From Microbacterium proteolyticum (lineage in GTDB: Bacteria > Actinomycetota > Actinomycetes > Actinomycetales > Microbacteriaceae): a DNA stretch of 64,000 bases. Below the pieces are notes generated by a model. The model did not search any database. It was not told the DNA's origin and saw only the letters and a program-made list of their open reading frames with translations. How positions within the stretch are numbered: position 1 is the first letter of the stretch; the number at the start of each line of letters is the position of its first letter. Positions 51,326-59,656 of this stretch are shown piece after piece. The stretch lies in contig NZ_JAUSZZ010000001.1 in the NCBI RefSeq assembly GCF_030818075.1, positions 3,658,001 through 3,722,000 on the forward strand, in the 5' to 3' direction. A program made the position numbers and the translations under genes.

Positions 51326-51958
51326 ATGCCACCGATCGAGAACCTCGTGGCCTTCGTCGCCGCGTCGGTCGTCATCATCGTCATCCCGGGCCCGAGCGTG
51401 CTGTTCGTCATCGGGCGCTCGATCGCACTCGGGCGCCGCGCGGGCGTGCTCAGCGTCGTGGGCAACGCCCTCGGCACCGTGCCCGCGGTGCTCGCCGTCG
51501 CCTTCGGTGTCGGCGCGATCGTGGCATCCTCGATCGTCGCCTTCACCGTGCTGAAGATCGTCGGGGCGATCTATCTCGTGTGGCTCGGCATCCAGGCGAT
51601 CCGCCACCGGCACGCGCACATCGCGGGCGCCGCTGTCGCCCCCACCTCCTCGTGGACCCTCCTGCGCCAGGGCTTCATCGTCGGCCTGACCAACCCCAAG
51701 ACCATCGCCTTCTTCGTCGCGGTGCTGCCCCAATTCGTCGACCCGCACGCGGGTGCCGCCTGGCTGCAGCTGCTGACGCTGGGCCTGATCTTCCAGGTCC
51801 TCGCGCTCGCGTGCGACAGCGCCTGGGCGCTGGCGGCCGGCACCGCCCGGGCATGGTTCGCCCGCTCACCGAAGCGCATCTCGACGCTGTCGGGCACGGG
51901 CGGCGTCATGATGATCGGTTTGGGCGGGGCGCTGGCCCTCAGCGGCGCGAAGAGCTGA
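51326..51958 (+). CDS. LysE/RhtB-family translocator
   Basis: 210 residues, six helices. LVAFVAASVVIIVIPGPSVLFVIGRSIALGRRAG is the LysE TM1 with the P-G-P motif; LKIVGAIYLVWLGIQAIR and FIVGLTNPKTIAFFVAVLPQFVD follow. Exporter of amino acids or small metabolites. Leaderless promoter directly after the family B repeat cluster. Confidence 0.92.
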   Translation: MPPIENLVAFVAASVVIIVIPGPSVLFVIGRSIALGRRAGVLSVVGNALGTVPAVLAVAFGVGAIVASSIVAFTVLKIVGAIYLVWLGIQAIRHRHAHIAGAAVAPTSSWTLLRQGFIVGLTNPKTIAFFVAVLPQFVDPHAGAAWLQLLTLGLIFQVLALACDSAWALAAGTARAWFARSPKRISTLSGTGGVMMIGLGGALALSGAKS

Positions 51959-52116
51959 CCAGGGCATCACCCGGCACCGCCATCGCCGGGTGCGCCGCCA
52001 CCCCGTGCCGAACTCCGGAGAAACCGTCACCGGCAGCCGCCCTCACCGCGGAAGCGCCCGCTCCTTGCGCCGCCGAGACGCCGAAACTCAGGACTTACGC
52101 TCGCGAGCGCCGCGAC

Positions 52117-53592
52117 TCAGCCCATCGACCTCAGATCCGCGGATGCTGCGCCCTCCAGCCGCGTCCCGTCGGGCGCGAAGCGCGAGCCGTCGACGGGACT
52201 GTCCCAGGAGCGCTCGGCGTCGTTCCAGGTCAACGGCGCCGGGGTGGCGACCGTGCGGGTCCGACCGTCGACCGTCGAGACCGCCGCGGTGCGGAGACCC
52301 CGCCTCGCGAGCACACCCGCGCCGTCCGCCGGAGCGTCAACCGGGGCGGGCAGCGCCGATCTCAACGCGTCCGTCGACACCTGAACGCGCCGTGCGGCCT
52401 CGCCGATCCCCCGCCCGAGGTCGGCGGGCACGGTCAGACGCGTGCCGATCGTGCGCATCCACTGCGGCCGATCGCTGCGCGAGACGCCGCGGATCTCGTC
52501 CGTCAACCGCATCGCGGCGGCAGGCGCGTTGGTCATGCCCCAACCGGCATATCCGGTGGCGAAGCGCAGTCGGCCCAGCCCCCGGGGCATCCCTCCGACG
52601 AACGGCACGAGATTGTGCGACTGGTAGTCCTGCCCCGACCACCGCGTGATCTCCTCGCCGACCGGGAGGGTCCGCCGCGCCCAGGCAGCGAGTTCCTCGG
52701 CGAGCGCGGCCTCCGAGCGCGCCGAGCCCACCGGATGCCGCGCCCCGGTCACGATGAGCACCCGACGGCCGAATGACGAGGGGGCGGCCACGACGCTGCG
52801 CCCCTCGGCGCCGACCTCACTCCACATGCCGCCGGGGGCATCAGCATCCCCCTCCATCTCGAAGGCGATCGCCCACGACCGCAACGCCCGCGTCTTGAAC
52901 CCGTACAGGCCTCGGCGCGTGAGCGGGGTGCCCGTGGCGAGGACGACCGTGTCGCCCAGGAGCGGTCCGTGAGCGGTGTCGACGCGGCCGCCGGGCAGCG
53001 CGGCGACGCCCGTCGCCCGGACGCCGGTGTGGATTACCGCGCCGGCGTCGACGGCGGCACGGGCGAGGGACGTCGCGGTGAGGACGGGATCGAGCGCGAG
53101 CTGATCGTCGAGGGCGACGGCGCGCACCGGGGTGCGCCCACCGAGGTCGCCGGGGGCGTCCTCCCGCACGGGCAGCCCCGCTTCGCGCGCCGCGTCGCGC
53201 ACGGCGTCGAGGGCGGAATCGGTGTCGAGTCCGCGGCCGAACGTGAACGCCGTCCGGCGGTCGGCGGCGTCACCCGCACGATCGGCGAGCCACTCCTGTC
53301 CCGCGCGGTTGGCATCCACGTACGCGCGCACGAGGCTCGCCGGGTGGTGCCGTCGCAGTGTGGCGAGTGTCGTGCCCTGGAGGAGGGATGCCATCCCCAC
53401 CGAGGCCGCCGTCGCCCCCTGTCCCACGTCGCCGGCGTCGACCACGGCGACATCCACACCCGCCTCCGCGAGCATCACCGCGGTCGCCAGGCCCGTGATC
53501 CCGGCCCCGACGATGACGACGTCGTGCCGCGCGCCCGCCTCGAACGGCGTCGCGACGGAGGGCTGGTCGGCGGTCCACAGGGGCGAGCTCAT
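52117..53592 (-). CDS. FAD-dependent oxidoreductase (DAO) with a Rieske-like tail lacking its ligands
   Basis: 491 residues from the ATG at 53592; the frame is open upstream only because it reads through palindrome C. DAO domain: VVIVGAGITGLATAVMLAEAGVDVAVVD, VVLATGTPLTRRGLY, and FATGYAGWGMTNAPAAAM. The C-terminal 70 residues keep the Rieske scaffold (WNDAERSWDSPVDGSRFAPDGTRLEGAA), but the Cys-x-His of box 1 is now TPAPLT and Cys-x-x-His of box 2 is SPVD, so no [2Fe-2S] cluster can bind. Substrate unknown, possibly an amine. Confidence 0.88.
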   Translation of the reverse strand: MSSPLWTADQPSVATPFEAGARHDVVIVGAGITGLATAVMLAEAGVDVAVVDAGDVGQGATAASVGMASLLQGTTLATLRRHHPASLVRAYVDANRAGQEWLADRAGDAADRRTAFTFGRGLDTDSALDAVRDAAREAGLPVREDAPGDLGGRTPVRAVALDDQLALDPVLTATSLARAAVDAGAVIHTGVRATGVAALPGGRVDTAHGPLLGDTVVLATGTPLTRRGLYGFKTRALRSWAIAFEMEGDADAPGGMWSEVGAEGRSVVAAPSSFGRRVLIVTGARHPVGSARSEAALAEELAAWARRTLPVGEEITRWSGQDYQSHNLVPFVGGMPRGLGRLRFATGYAGWGMTNAPAAAMRLTDEIRGVSRSDRPQWMRTIGTRLTVPADLGRGIGEAARRVQVSTDALRSALPAPVDAPADGAGVLARRGLRTAAVSTVDGRTRTVATPAPLTWNDAERSWDSPVDGSRFAPDGTRLEGAASADLRSMG

Positions 53593-53703
53593 GCGTTCAT
53601 CCCATCGTGGGCGGCGGGCGGGCGGCATCCGCTTGCCTCGATCCCGGCGATCGTCTACCGACCCTGTCGTGCGCTCCGCGGTGCCGGCGGCCGCTGCCCC
53701 CTC

Positions 53704-53774
53704 ACGCATAAACACGATTCGTGCGCAGAAACGCGCTCCCTGCGTGTTTCTGCGCACCGATCGCGTTTATGCGT
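53704..53774. repeat. palindromic repeat C
   Basis: 71-bp hairpin with outer arms ACGCATAAAC / GTTTATGCGT and inner arms GTGCGCAGAAAC / GTTTCTGCGCAC, separated by small internal bubbles. Same design as families A and B but unrelated sequence; a single copy in this window. Confidence 0.85.
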
Positions 53775-53953
53775 GCGAACCGGCGGTCGCCTGCGCCCGA
53801 GCCGCCGGCTCACCCGAGACGCGCCGCAGCCCGCGCGCGAACCGTCCGCCGCCCGCGTGCGAACCGGCGTTCCGTTGCGCGGCACCGCCGGCTCACCCGA
53901 GACGCGCCGCCGCCCGCCCGCCGTCGTGGCCGCATCGCCGGGCGCGCCGCGGA

Positions 53954-53959
53954 TATGCT
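53954..53959 (+). promoter_or_regulatory. -10 of the tetR gene
   Basis: TATGCT, 6 nt before the GTG at 53966; it fixes the start in a frame that is open for another 830 bp upstream. Confidence 0.6.
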
Positions 53960-53965
53960 CGGCTC

Positions 53966-54634
53966 GTGTCCGACAGCGCCGCTCCGTTCAGCCGCACGGC
54001 GGTCGTGGCCGCCGCGATCGACCTGTTCGCCGAGCACGGGTACGACCAGACCTCGGTCGAGCAGATCGCGCAGGCGGCGGGGGTGTCGCGCTCGACGTTC
54101 TTCCGGCAATTCGGCGGCAAGGAAGACGTCGTCTTCGCCGACCACGAGGTGCTGCTCGCGCAGACCCGCGCGTTCCTCGCCCAGACGCACCCCGACCCCT
54201 GGGCGGCGGTGTGTGAAGCGTCCGTGCGGGTGTTCCGGCACTTCGCAGCCGACCCCGAGCTCGCGCGCCGCCGGTACAAGATCGTGCGCGAGATCCCGGG
54301 TCTGCGCGACCGCGAGATCGTCACGGTCTTCCGCTACGAGCGCCTCTTCGACCAGTACCTGCGCGAGGCCCTCCCGGGCCTGGACCCCTTGGATGCCGTC
54401 GGCTTCGCGGCCCTCGTCACGGCGGTGCACAACCACGTGCTGCGTCGGCTGATGCGCGGCGCCCGGGTGCCGGCATCCGTTCTGCGACGCGCACTCGACG
54501 ACGCCCTCCGCCGCTACGGCGTGCACTCCGACGGCGACGACGCCGCGGGCGACGACCTCATCGTCGCCGCATTCCCGCGCCGCATGCCCGCCGCGGAGGT
54601 CGCGCGGCGCCTGCGTGCCTCGCTGGGCGACTGA
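53966..54634 (+). CDS. TetR-family transcriptional regulator
   Basis: 222 residues. HTH at residues 10-55: TAVVAAAIDLFAEHGYDQTSVEQIAQAAGVSRSTFFRQFGGKEDVVFAD in two parts. Ligand domain with Arg/Leu-rich helices follows. Divergent from the degenerate-Rieske oxidoreductase, which may be its target. Confidence 0.92.
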   Translation: MSDSAAPFSRTAVVAAAIDLFAEHGYDQTSVEQIAQAAGVSRSTFFRQFGGKEDVVFADHEVLLAQTRAFLAQTHPDPWAAVCEASVRVFRHFAADPELARRRYKIVREIPGLRDREIVTVFRYERLFDQYLREALPGLDPLDAVGFAALVTAVHNHVLRRLMRGARVPASVLRRALDDALRRYGVHSDGDDAAGDDLIVAAFPRRMPAAEVARRLRASLGD

Positions 54635-54689
54635 GGCCGGTCGCTCCACCCCGCTCCGGAATTTCGCCTCTGCGCACGTCTAGCACCGA

Positions 54690-54893
54690 GCGATCCCCTC
54701 AGCTGCGTGTGCGGAACACCGGACGTCGAGCGGTTCCCTCGGCTGCGTGTCCGAGACACCCGGACGCCCAGCGATCCCCTCGGCTGCATGTCCGAGACAC
54801 CCGGACGCCGGGCAATCCCCTCGGCTGCGTGTCCGAGACACCCGGACGCCCAGCGATCCCCTCGGCTGAGTGTCCGAGACGCCCGGACGCCGA
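54690..54893. repeat. 41-bp tandem repeat array (five units)
   Basis: Units begin at 54690, 54730, 54771, 54812 and 54853 and run GCGATCCCCTCGGCTGCGTG, then TCCGAGACACCCGGACGCC. Most units contain the small palindrome GTGTCCGAGACAC. The array fills the gap between the convergent tetR and ybaK-type genes. A 41-bp period is not a multiple of three, so it is not coding. Confidence 0.9.
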
Positions 54894-54928
54894 GGGAGGC
54901 GATGGCGGGCGACCGCTCCGCCGCGACG

Positions 54929-55471
54929 TCAGGCGACGGGCTTCGCCAGGCCGTCGACCACCTCCGCTGCGGGGAGGGATGCCAGCACCTCACCGGGCAG
55001 GAAGAGCTTCGCACCGCGGATGCCGGCGCCCACCACGGCCCGCGGCAGTGCCGCCACGCGCGCGTCCACGAGCAGACGCCAGTCGGAGGGGATGCCGAGA
55101 GGGGTGATCCCGCCGTACTCCATCCCCGTCGCGGACACGGCGGCATCCATGGGGGCGAACGTCGCCTTGCGCGCGTCGAGCAGCTTGCGCACGGCCCCGT
55201 TCACATCGAGGCGGGTCGTGGCGAGGGCGAGGCAAGCGGCGGTGCGGGTCTCCGGACCGCGCGTGCCCTGCACGACGATGCAGTTGGCCGAGATGTCGAG
55301 GCTCTGTCCGTAGGCCGCGCAGAATGCGGCCGTGTCGGCCAGCGCCGGGTCGACTTCGGCCACCTCAATGCGCGCGGCGGTCTCGGGGTCGAGTGTCAGC
55401 AGAGCGGCGGCGACCGGTTCGGCCAGCAGGTGCGGGTTGTCGAGCGCAGGGAGGAAGGTCAGCGAGGTCAC
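54929..55471 (-). CDS. YbaK/EbsC-family (aminoacyl-tRNA deacylase-like) protein
   Basis: 180 residues from the GTG at 55471, placed by TAGGGT 7 nt upstream. AAYGQSLDISANCIVVQGTRGPET, the family Lys near VRKLLDARKATFAPMDAAVSATGMEYGGITPLGIP, and the C-terminal VVGAGIRGAKLFLPGEVL. Such proteins clear mischarged tRNAs in trans; the specificity is not readable. Confidence 0.88.
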   Translation of the reverse strand: MTSLTFLPALDNPHLLAEPVAAALLTLDPETAARIEVAEVDPALADTAAFCAAYGQSLDISANCIVVQGTRGPETRTAACLALATTRLDVNGAVRKLLDARKATFAPMDAAVSATGMEYGGITPLGIPSDWRLLVDARVAALPRAVVGAGIRGAKLFLPGEVLASLPAAEVVDGLAKPVA

Positions 55472-55478
55472 GCCCGCG

Positions 55479-55484
55479 ACCCTA
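55479..55484 (-). promoter_or_regulatory. -10 of the YbaK-type gene
   Basis: TAGGGT on the minus strand, 7 nt before the GTG at 55471. Confidence 0.5.
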
Positions 55485-55525
55485 CCGCGCGGCCCTCGCC
55501 GAGCGTTCGGCGCACGTCGACGCGA

Positions 55526-55538
55526 TGAGTGACACTCA
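55526..55538. promoter_or_regulatory. perfect 13-bp palindrome upstream of the acyl-CoA dehydrogenase gene
   Basis: TGAGTGACACTCA, 27 bp before the ATG at 55566. With GATACT (55553-55558) as -10, it covers the -35 area, as expected of a repressor site. Confidence 0.55.
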
Positions 55539-55565
55539 GTACCAAGATGCGCGATACTGGGACCC

Positions 55566-56807
55566 ATGACCATCGACGTCGATGCCCGCACGCTCCCCGG
55601 CGAGCGAGTCGCCCACTACGACCTGCTCGGCCGCCGCGACACCGACTACTACGCGGTGTTCACCGACATCCCCGACGCCGACCGCGCCGTGTGGGGCCGC
55701 GCGAAGGCATTCACCGACGAGGTCGGCACGCGCATGCAGGGCGAGTGGGATGCCGCGACCTACCCGATCGAGCTCGTTCGACGCATGGGTGAACTCGACC
55801 TCTTCACCGACGGCATCGAGCACCCCGAGCTCCCGCACACCTCGCCGCTGGCGGCGGGTCTGGTGAACATGGAGGTCTCGCGCCATGACGGCTCGCTCGC
55901 GACCGCCCTGGCCGTGCAGGGCGGACTCGCCCTGCGCACCCTCGCGCTCTTCGGCTCGCCCGAGCAGCAGCAGCGGTGGCTGCGCCCCCTCGCCGAGGGA
56001 ACGGTGCTGGGCGCGTTCGCGCTGACCGAGCCCGACCACGGCTCCGACTCCGTCTCGCTCGAGACCACCGCCACCCGCACCGCCGAGGGCTGGTCGCTCA
56101 GCGGCACCAAGAAGTGGATCGGCAACGGCGCCTCCGGCGGCATCACCTTCGTCTGGGCCCGCGTCGAGAACGAGGGCGGCGCTGACCACGGCAACGTCCG
56201 CTGTTTCCTCATCGAGCAGGACACCCCGGGCTACACGGGCACCGTCATCACCGGGAAGGTGTCGCTGCGCGGCATCCATCAGGCGCACATCGCGATGGAC
56301 GACGTCCGTCTACCCGCGGATGCCGTGCTCCCCGACTCGCATTCCTTCAAGGATGCCTCCCGGGTGCTGTTCGCCACGCGTTCCGGTGTCGCCTGGTCGG
56401 CGCTCGGTCACGCCACCGCCTGCTACGACATCGCCCGGACGTATGCCACCGAGCGCATGCAGTTCGGAAAGCCCCTCGCGCGCTTCCAGATGGTGCAGGA
56501 GCGGCTCGCGCAGATGCTCGACGAGCTGACCGCGATGCAGCTGTATTGCCGTCGTCTGGCCGACCTCGAGACCTCGGGCGGTCTGCGGCCGACGCAGGCG
56601 TCGCTCGCGAAGTACCACAACACCCGCGCGGCTCGTCGTGTGGCGGCGATCGCCCGCGATCTGCTGGGCGGCAACGGCATCCTGCTCGAGAACGGCGTGA
56701 TGCAGCACATGGCCGACATCGAGGCCATCCACACCTACGAGGGCACCGAGAGCGTGCAGGCCCTGCTGCTCGGGCGCGACATCACCGGGGTGAGCGCCTT
56801 CGTCTGA
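55566..56807 (+). CDS. acyl-CoA dehydrogenase (glutaryl-CoA dehydrogenase-like)
   Basis: 413 residues. FAD-dependent ACAD marks: GAFALTEPDHGSDSVSLETTA, WSLSGTKKWIGNGASGGITFVWA, ERMQFGKPLARFQMVQERLAQM, RDLLGGNGILLENGVMQH and the catalytic Glu region IHTYEGTESVQALLLGRDITG. The order and the YEGT motif are those of glutaryl-CoA/short-branched dehydrogenases. The substrate is inferred only by similarity. Monocistronic. Confidence 0.92.
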   Translation: MTIDVDARTLPGERVAHYDLLGRRDTDYYAVFTDIPDADRAVWGRAKAFTDEVGTRMQGEWDAATYPIELVRRMGELDLFTDGIEHPELPHTSPLAAGLVNMEVSRHDGSLATALAVQGGLALRTLALFGSPEQQQRWLRPLAEGTVLGAFALTEPDHGSDSVSLETTATRTAEGWSLSGTKKWIGNGASGGITFVWARVENEGGADHGNVRCFLIEQDTPGYTGTVITGKVSLRGIHQAHIAMDDVRLPADAVLPDSHSFKDASRVLFATRSGVAWSALGHATACYDIARTYATERMQFGKPLARFQMVQERLAQMLDELTAMQLYCRRLADLETSGGLRPTQASLAKYHNTRAARRVAAIARDLLGGNGILLENGVMQHMADIEAIHTYEGTESVQALLLGRDITGVSAFV

Positions 56808-56979
56808 CGACCCTCGATGCCGGGGGGAGCAGCCCGTGCCGGGGGTGTGCCCGCTCCTCGCCCCGACGTGGGCGCTCCTGTCTCGCGGAGTGCCGCGTGA
56901 CGGAACGGCCGACCTTCTCGCGGCCTAATCCCCGCCCTCGCGGCGCGCAACCCGCGCGCCCGATGTCGGAGGCCGCCGC

Positions 56980-56985
56980 TAACGT
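56980..56985 (+). promoter_or_regulatory. -10 of the AI-2E transporter/ligase operon
   Basis: TAACGT, 6 nt before the ATG at 56992. Confidence 0.6.
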
Positions 56986-56991
56986 CATCCC

Positions 56992-58200
56992 ATGAGCTTG
57001 TTCTCTCGCCGTCCCGAGCCGCGCACCGTCGTCGCCCCCGCCGTCGTGCCGGCCGATCCGGGTCCGCCGCGTACCCTCTGGGCCGACGGTTTCGGCCGCC
57101 TTGCGGTGCGCGGCGTGCAGATCATCGTGGTGGTCGTGCTCGTCGCGGGGCTCATCTGGGGCATCCGGCAGCTGACGCTGGTAATCATCCCGCTGATCCT
57201 CGCGCTCATCTTCGCGTCCGCCTTCGGGCCCGTCACCATGTGGATGAGGCGCAAGGGCGTACCCGCGGTACTGGCCACCCTGCTCACATTGCTCGCCGTG
57301 GTCGCCGTACTCGGCGCGCTCGGTTGGCTGGTTGCGAACGCCGTCATCAACCAGTGGGATTATCTGAGCTCGCAGGCGGTCGAGGGCTTCCAGCGGGCGC
57401 AGGACTGGTACCACACGCTGCCCTTCGCGATCTCACCCGAGCAGGTGAATCAGGCGGTGCAGGGCATCCAGAGCTTCGTGACCAGCTCCGAGTTCGGCAC
57501 GGGCGCACTGGCCGGGGTCAGCGCGATCGCCTCGTTCGTCACGGGCTTGGTGCTGATGGTCGTCATCCTGTTCTTCTTCCTCAAAGACGGCCCGCGCATG
57601 TGGGAGTTCGTGCTGCGACCCTTCCGCGGTGCCGACTACGACCGGGCCCGCCGCATCGGCGACAAGACGGTGACCGTGCTCGGATCGTACGTGCGCGGCA
57701 CCGCCTCGGTCGCGGCCGTCGACGCGGTCGGCATCGGCATCGGTCTCGCCATCCTGCAGGTGCCCCTCGCGCTGCCTCTCGCGGTGCTGGTGTTCCTGCT
57801 CGCGTTCATCCCGATCGTCGGTGCCGTCACCGCCGGCATCCTCGCCGCGCTCGTCGCGCTCGTCACCAACGGCCCGATCGTGGCCCTCATCGTCGTGGGC
57901 ATCGTCGTGGCGGTCAACCAGCTCGAGGGCAACTTCCTCCAGCCCGTACTCATGGGCCGCTCGATGAAGCTGCACTCGTTCGTCGTGCTCGTCGTGCTCG
58001 CGGGCGGCACGGCGATCGGCGGGATCCTGGGGACGCTGCTCGCCGTTCCACTGACGGCCGTGGCGTGGGGCATCGTCACCGTCTGGAACGGTCCCGATCA
58101 GCCTGCGGAGTGGGCTCGTCCGAAGAAGCGCCGTGACCCGGTCCCGTTCGCCGACACCAACGACGCGGACGAGAAGAAGAAGACGAAGAGCAAGGCCTGA
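56992..58200 (+). CDS. AI-2E family transporter
   Basis: 402 residues. Eight helices in the family pattern: GVQIIVVVVLVAGLIWGIRQLTLVIIPLILALIFASAFGPVTMWM, then LVLMVVILFFFLKDGPRMWEFVLRPF, FLLAFIPIVGAVTAGILAALVAL and EGNFLQPVLMGRSMKLHSFVVLVVLAGGTAIGG. The acidic/basic tail ends in a Lys-rich run. Members export quorum signals or act as Na+/H+ antiporters; the name does not prove the role. The ligase gene starts 2 bp after its stop. Confidence 0.92.
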   Translation: MSLFSRRPEPRTVVAPAVVPADPGPPRTLWADGFGRLAVRGVQIIVVVVLVAGLIWGIRQLTLVIIPLILALIFASAFGPVTMWMRRKGVPAVLATLLTLLAVVAVLGALGWLVANAVINQWDYLSSQAVEGFQRAQDWYHTLPFAISPEQVNQAVQGIQSFVTSSEFGTGALAGVSAIASFVTGLVLMVVILFFFLKDGPRMWEFVLRPFRGADYDRARRIGDKTVTVLGSYVRGTASVAAVDAVGIGIGLAILQVPLALPLAVLVFLLAFIPIVGAVTAGILAALVALVTNGPIVALIVVGIVVAVNQLEGNFLQPVLMGRSMKLHSFVVLVVLAGGTAIGGILGTLLAVPLTAVAWGIVTVWNGPDQPAEWARPKKRRDPVPFADTNDADEKKKTKSKA

Positions 58201-58202
58201 CC

Positions 58203-59246
58203 GTGCCGTACGACATCCCCGCGCCGATGCTGGCGAAGTCGGTGCCCGATGTGCCCGAGCACTCCAAGGTCGCCGGCGGGTTCAGCTACGAACCCAAATG
58301 GGACGGGTTCCGGGCACTGGTGTCGTGGGACGGCACCGATGTCGAGATCGGCAGCCGCGGCGCCAAGCCGCTCACCCGGTACTTCCCCGAGCTCGTCGCG
58401 GCCTTCGCCGAGGTGCTGCCGGAGCCGTGCCTCATCGACGGCGAGGTCGTGGTCGCGCGGGGTGAGCCGGGTGCACAGCGCCTCGATTGGGAGGCCCTGT
58501 CGCAGCGCATCCACCCGGCGGCATCCCGCGTGAACATGCTCGCGCAGGAGACACCGGCGATGTTCATCGCGTTCGACCTCCTCGCCCGCGGCGACCGCGA
58601 CCTGCAGAACGAGCCGTTCTCGGAGCGCCGCGCGCAGCTCGAAGACCTGCTCGGAGGCGTCCCCCACCCGGTGCACGTCACGCGCACCACCGACGACCCC
58701 GACCTGGCCCGCCGCTGGCTCGCCGAGTTCGAGGGCGCCGGGCTCGACGGCGTCGTCGCGAAGCCCCTCGCGCAGCCCTACGCGCCGAACAAGCGCACGA
58801 TGTTCAAGATCAAGCACGCGCGCACCGCCGACGTCGTCGCTCTCGGCTACCGCATCCATAAGTCGGGCGAAGGCGTCGGTTCCCTGCTCGTGGGCCTCCA
58901 CGACGACGACGGCCGGCTGCACGGCGTGGGCGGCGTGTCGGCCTGGACCGACAAGAGGCGGCGCGAACTGATCGACGAGCTCGCCCCTCTCGTCGAACGG
59001 GATGCCGAGGGTGAGGCGGTCGTCGGTGAGACCGATCGCTCCCGCTTCTCGGCGTCGAAAGACGTGTCGTTCGTGCGCCTGCGCCCGGAGCTCGTGCTCG
59101 AGGTGCGCTACGACCAGCTCGAGGGGATGCGATTTCGCCACACCGTGCAGTTCGACCGGTGGCGCCCCGACCGCGAGGCGCGCTCGTGCACGTTCGCACA
59201 GCTCGAGACGGTCAGCTCGTACGACCTCGGCGACGTCCTCGACTGA
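58203..59246 (+). CDS. ligC: ATP-dependent DNA ligase (LigC type)
   Basis: 347 residues from a GTG. Nucleotidyl-transferase motif I PKWDG with adenylated Lys32, motif III FDLLARGD, motif IV DGVVAKPL and motif V KRTMFKIKHARTADVV, then an OB-fold domain (GSLLVGLHDDDGRLHGVGGVSAW). Mycobacterial LigC proteins seal breaks as a backup to LigD and are coded near stand-alone polymerase domains. Here the polymerase gene is 3.6 kb downstream on the other strand. No ku gene is in the window. Confidence 0.92.
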   Translation: MPYDIPAPMLAKSVPDVPEHSKVAGGFSYEPKWDGFRALVSWDGTDVEIGSRGAKPLTRYFPELVAAFAEVLPEPCLIDGEVVVARGEPGAQRLDWEALSQRIHPAASRVNMLAQETPAMFIAFDLLARGDRDLQNEPFSERRAQLEDLLGGVPHPVHVTRTTDDPDLARRWLAEFEGAGLDGVVAKPLAQPYAPNKRTMFKIKHARTADVVALGYRIHKSGEGVGSLLVGLHDDDGRLHGVGGVSAWTDKRRRELIDELAPLVERDAEGEAVVGETDRSRFSASKDVSFVRLRPELVLEVRYDQLEGMRFRHTVQFDRWRPDREARSCTFAQLETVSSYDLGDVLD

Positions 59247-59656
59247 GACCCGGGGCTCGTGCTCCCCGCCCGCACCGGTTCAGTGGCGCCCGCCGCCGGT
59301 GATCCGCGCCGGCTGAGGCCAGGGACGCGGCGTTGCCGCCTCCCGGGCGGCTTCCGTTCTGTCCAAGGCGGACCGGCGCCCGTGCCTGCACCTCGTCGGC
59401 ATCCCCGCTGCCCATCGGCGACCGGCACACCCGACGCGGGAGCAACAGGACGTGACCGCTCGCGCGAGGGCCGGCGCTGCCTCGCGGGTCACGCGCCGCG
59501 CGTGTTGCGTGAGGGGTCAATTCTTGTCGCTGAGGCGACGCGCAGGCGACAAAAATTGACCCCTCAGGCGAGGGGGCTGCACCGACCCGGGCCGGGGCAC
59601 CCGCGCCGCCGAGCCGTATCGTCCCGGCCGATGCAGGCAGGACGGGCGCACGCGCG
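59247..59656. other. 410-bp gap between convergent ligase and DUF916 genes
   Basis: Contains family B palindrome copy 4 (59507-59569); otherwise GC-rich sequence in which I see no gene. Confidence 0.5.
59507..59569. repeat. palindromic repeat family B, copy 4
   Basis: 63 bp, outer arms GCGTGAGGGGTCA / TGACCCCTCAGGC, inner TTGTCGC / GCGACAA; 8.3 kb away from copies 1-3. The inner stem has been remodelled (TTGTCGC versus TGTCGCCT) while staying paired. Confidence 0.85.

Larger units (their letters stand above)
53593..53965. other. 373-bp gap between divergent oxidoreductase and TetR genes
   Basis: Holds palindrome C (53704-53774), a degenerate direct repeat around GCGAACCGGCG and CCGCCGGCTCACCCGAGACG (53805 and 53890), and the tetR promoter. 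No gene seen. Confidence 0.5.

Noticed and set aside
53593..53757. N-terminal extension of the FAD oxidoreductase (MRRNTQGARFCARIVFMREG)
   Set aside because: It is the translation of palindrome C and the following spacer; the FAD-binding protein begins naturally at the ATG at 53592.
54690..54893. CRISPR array
   Set aside because: The 41-bp units repeat head to tail with no unique spacers and no cas genes are present.
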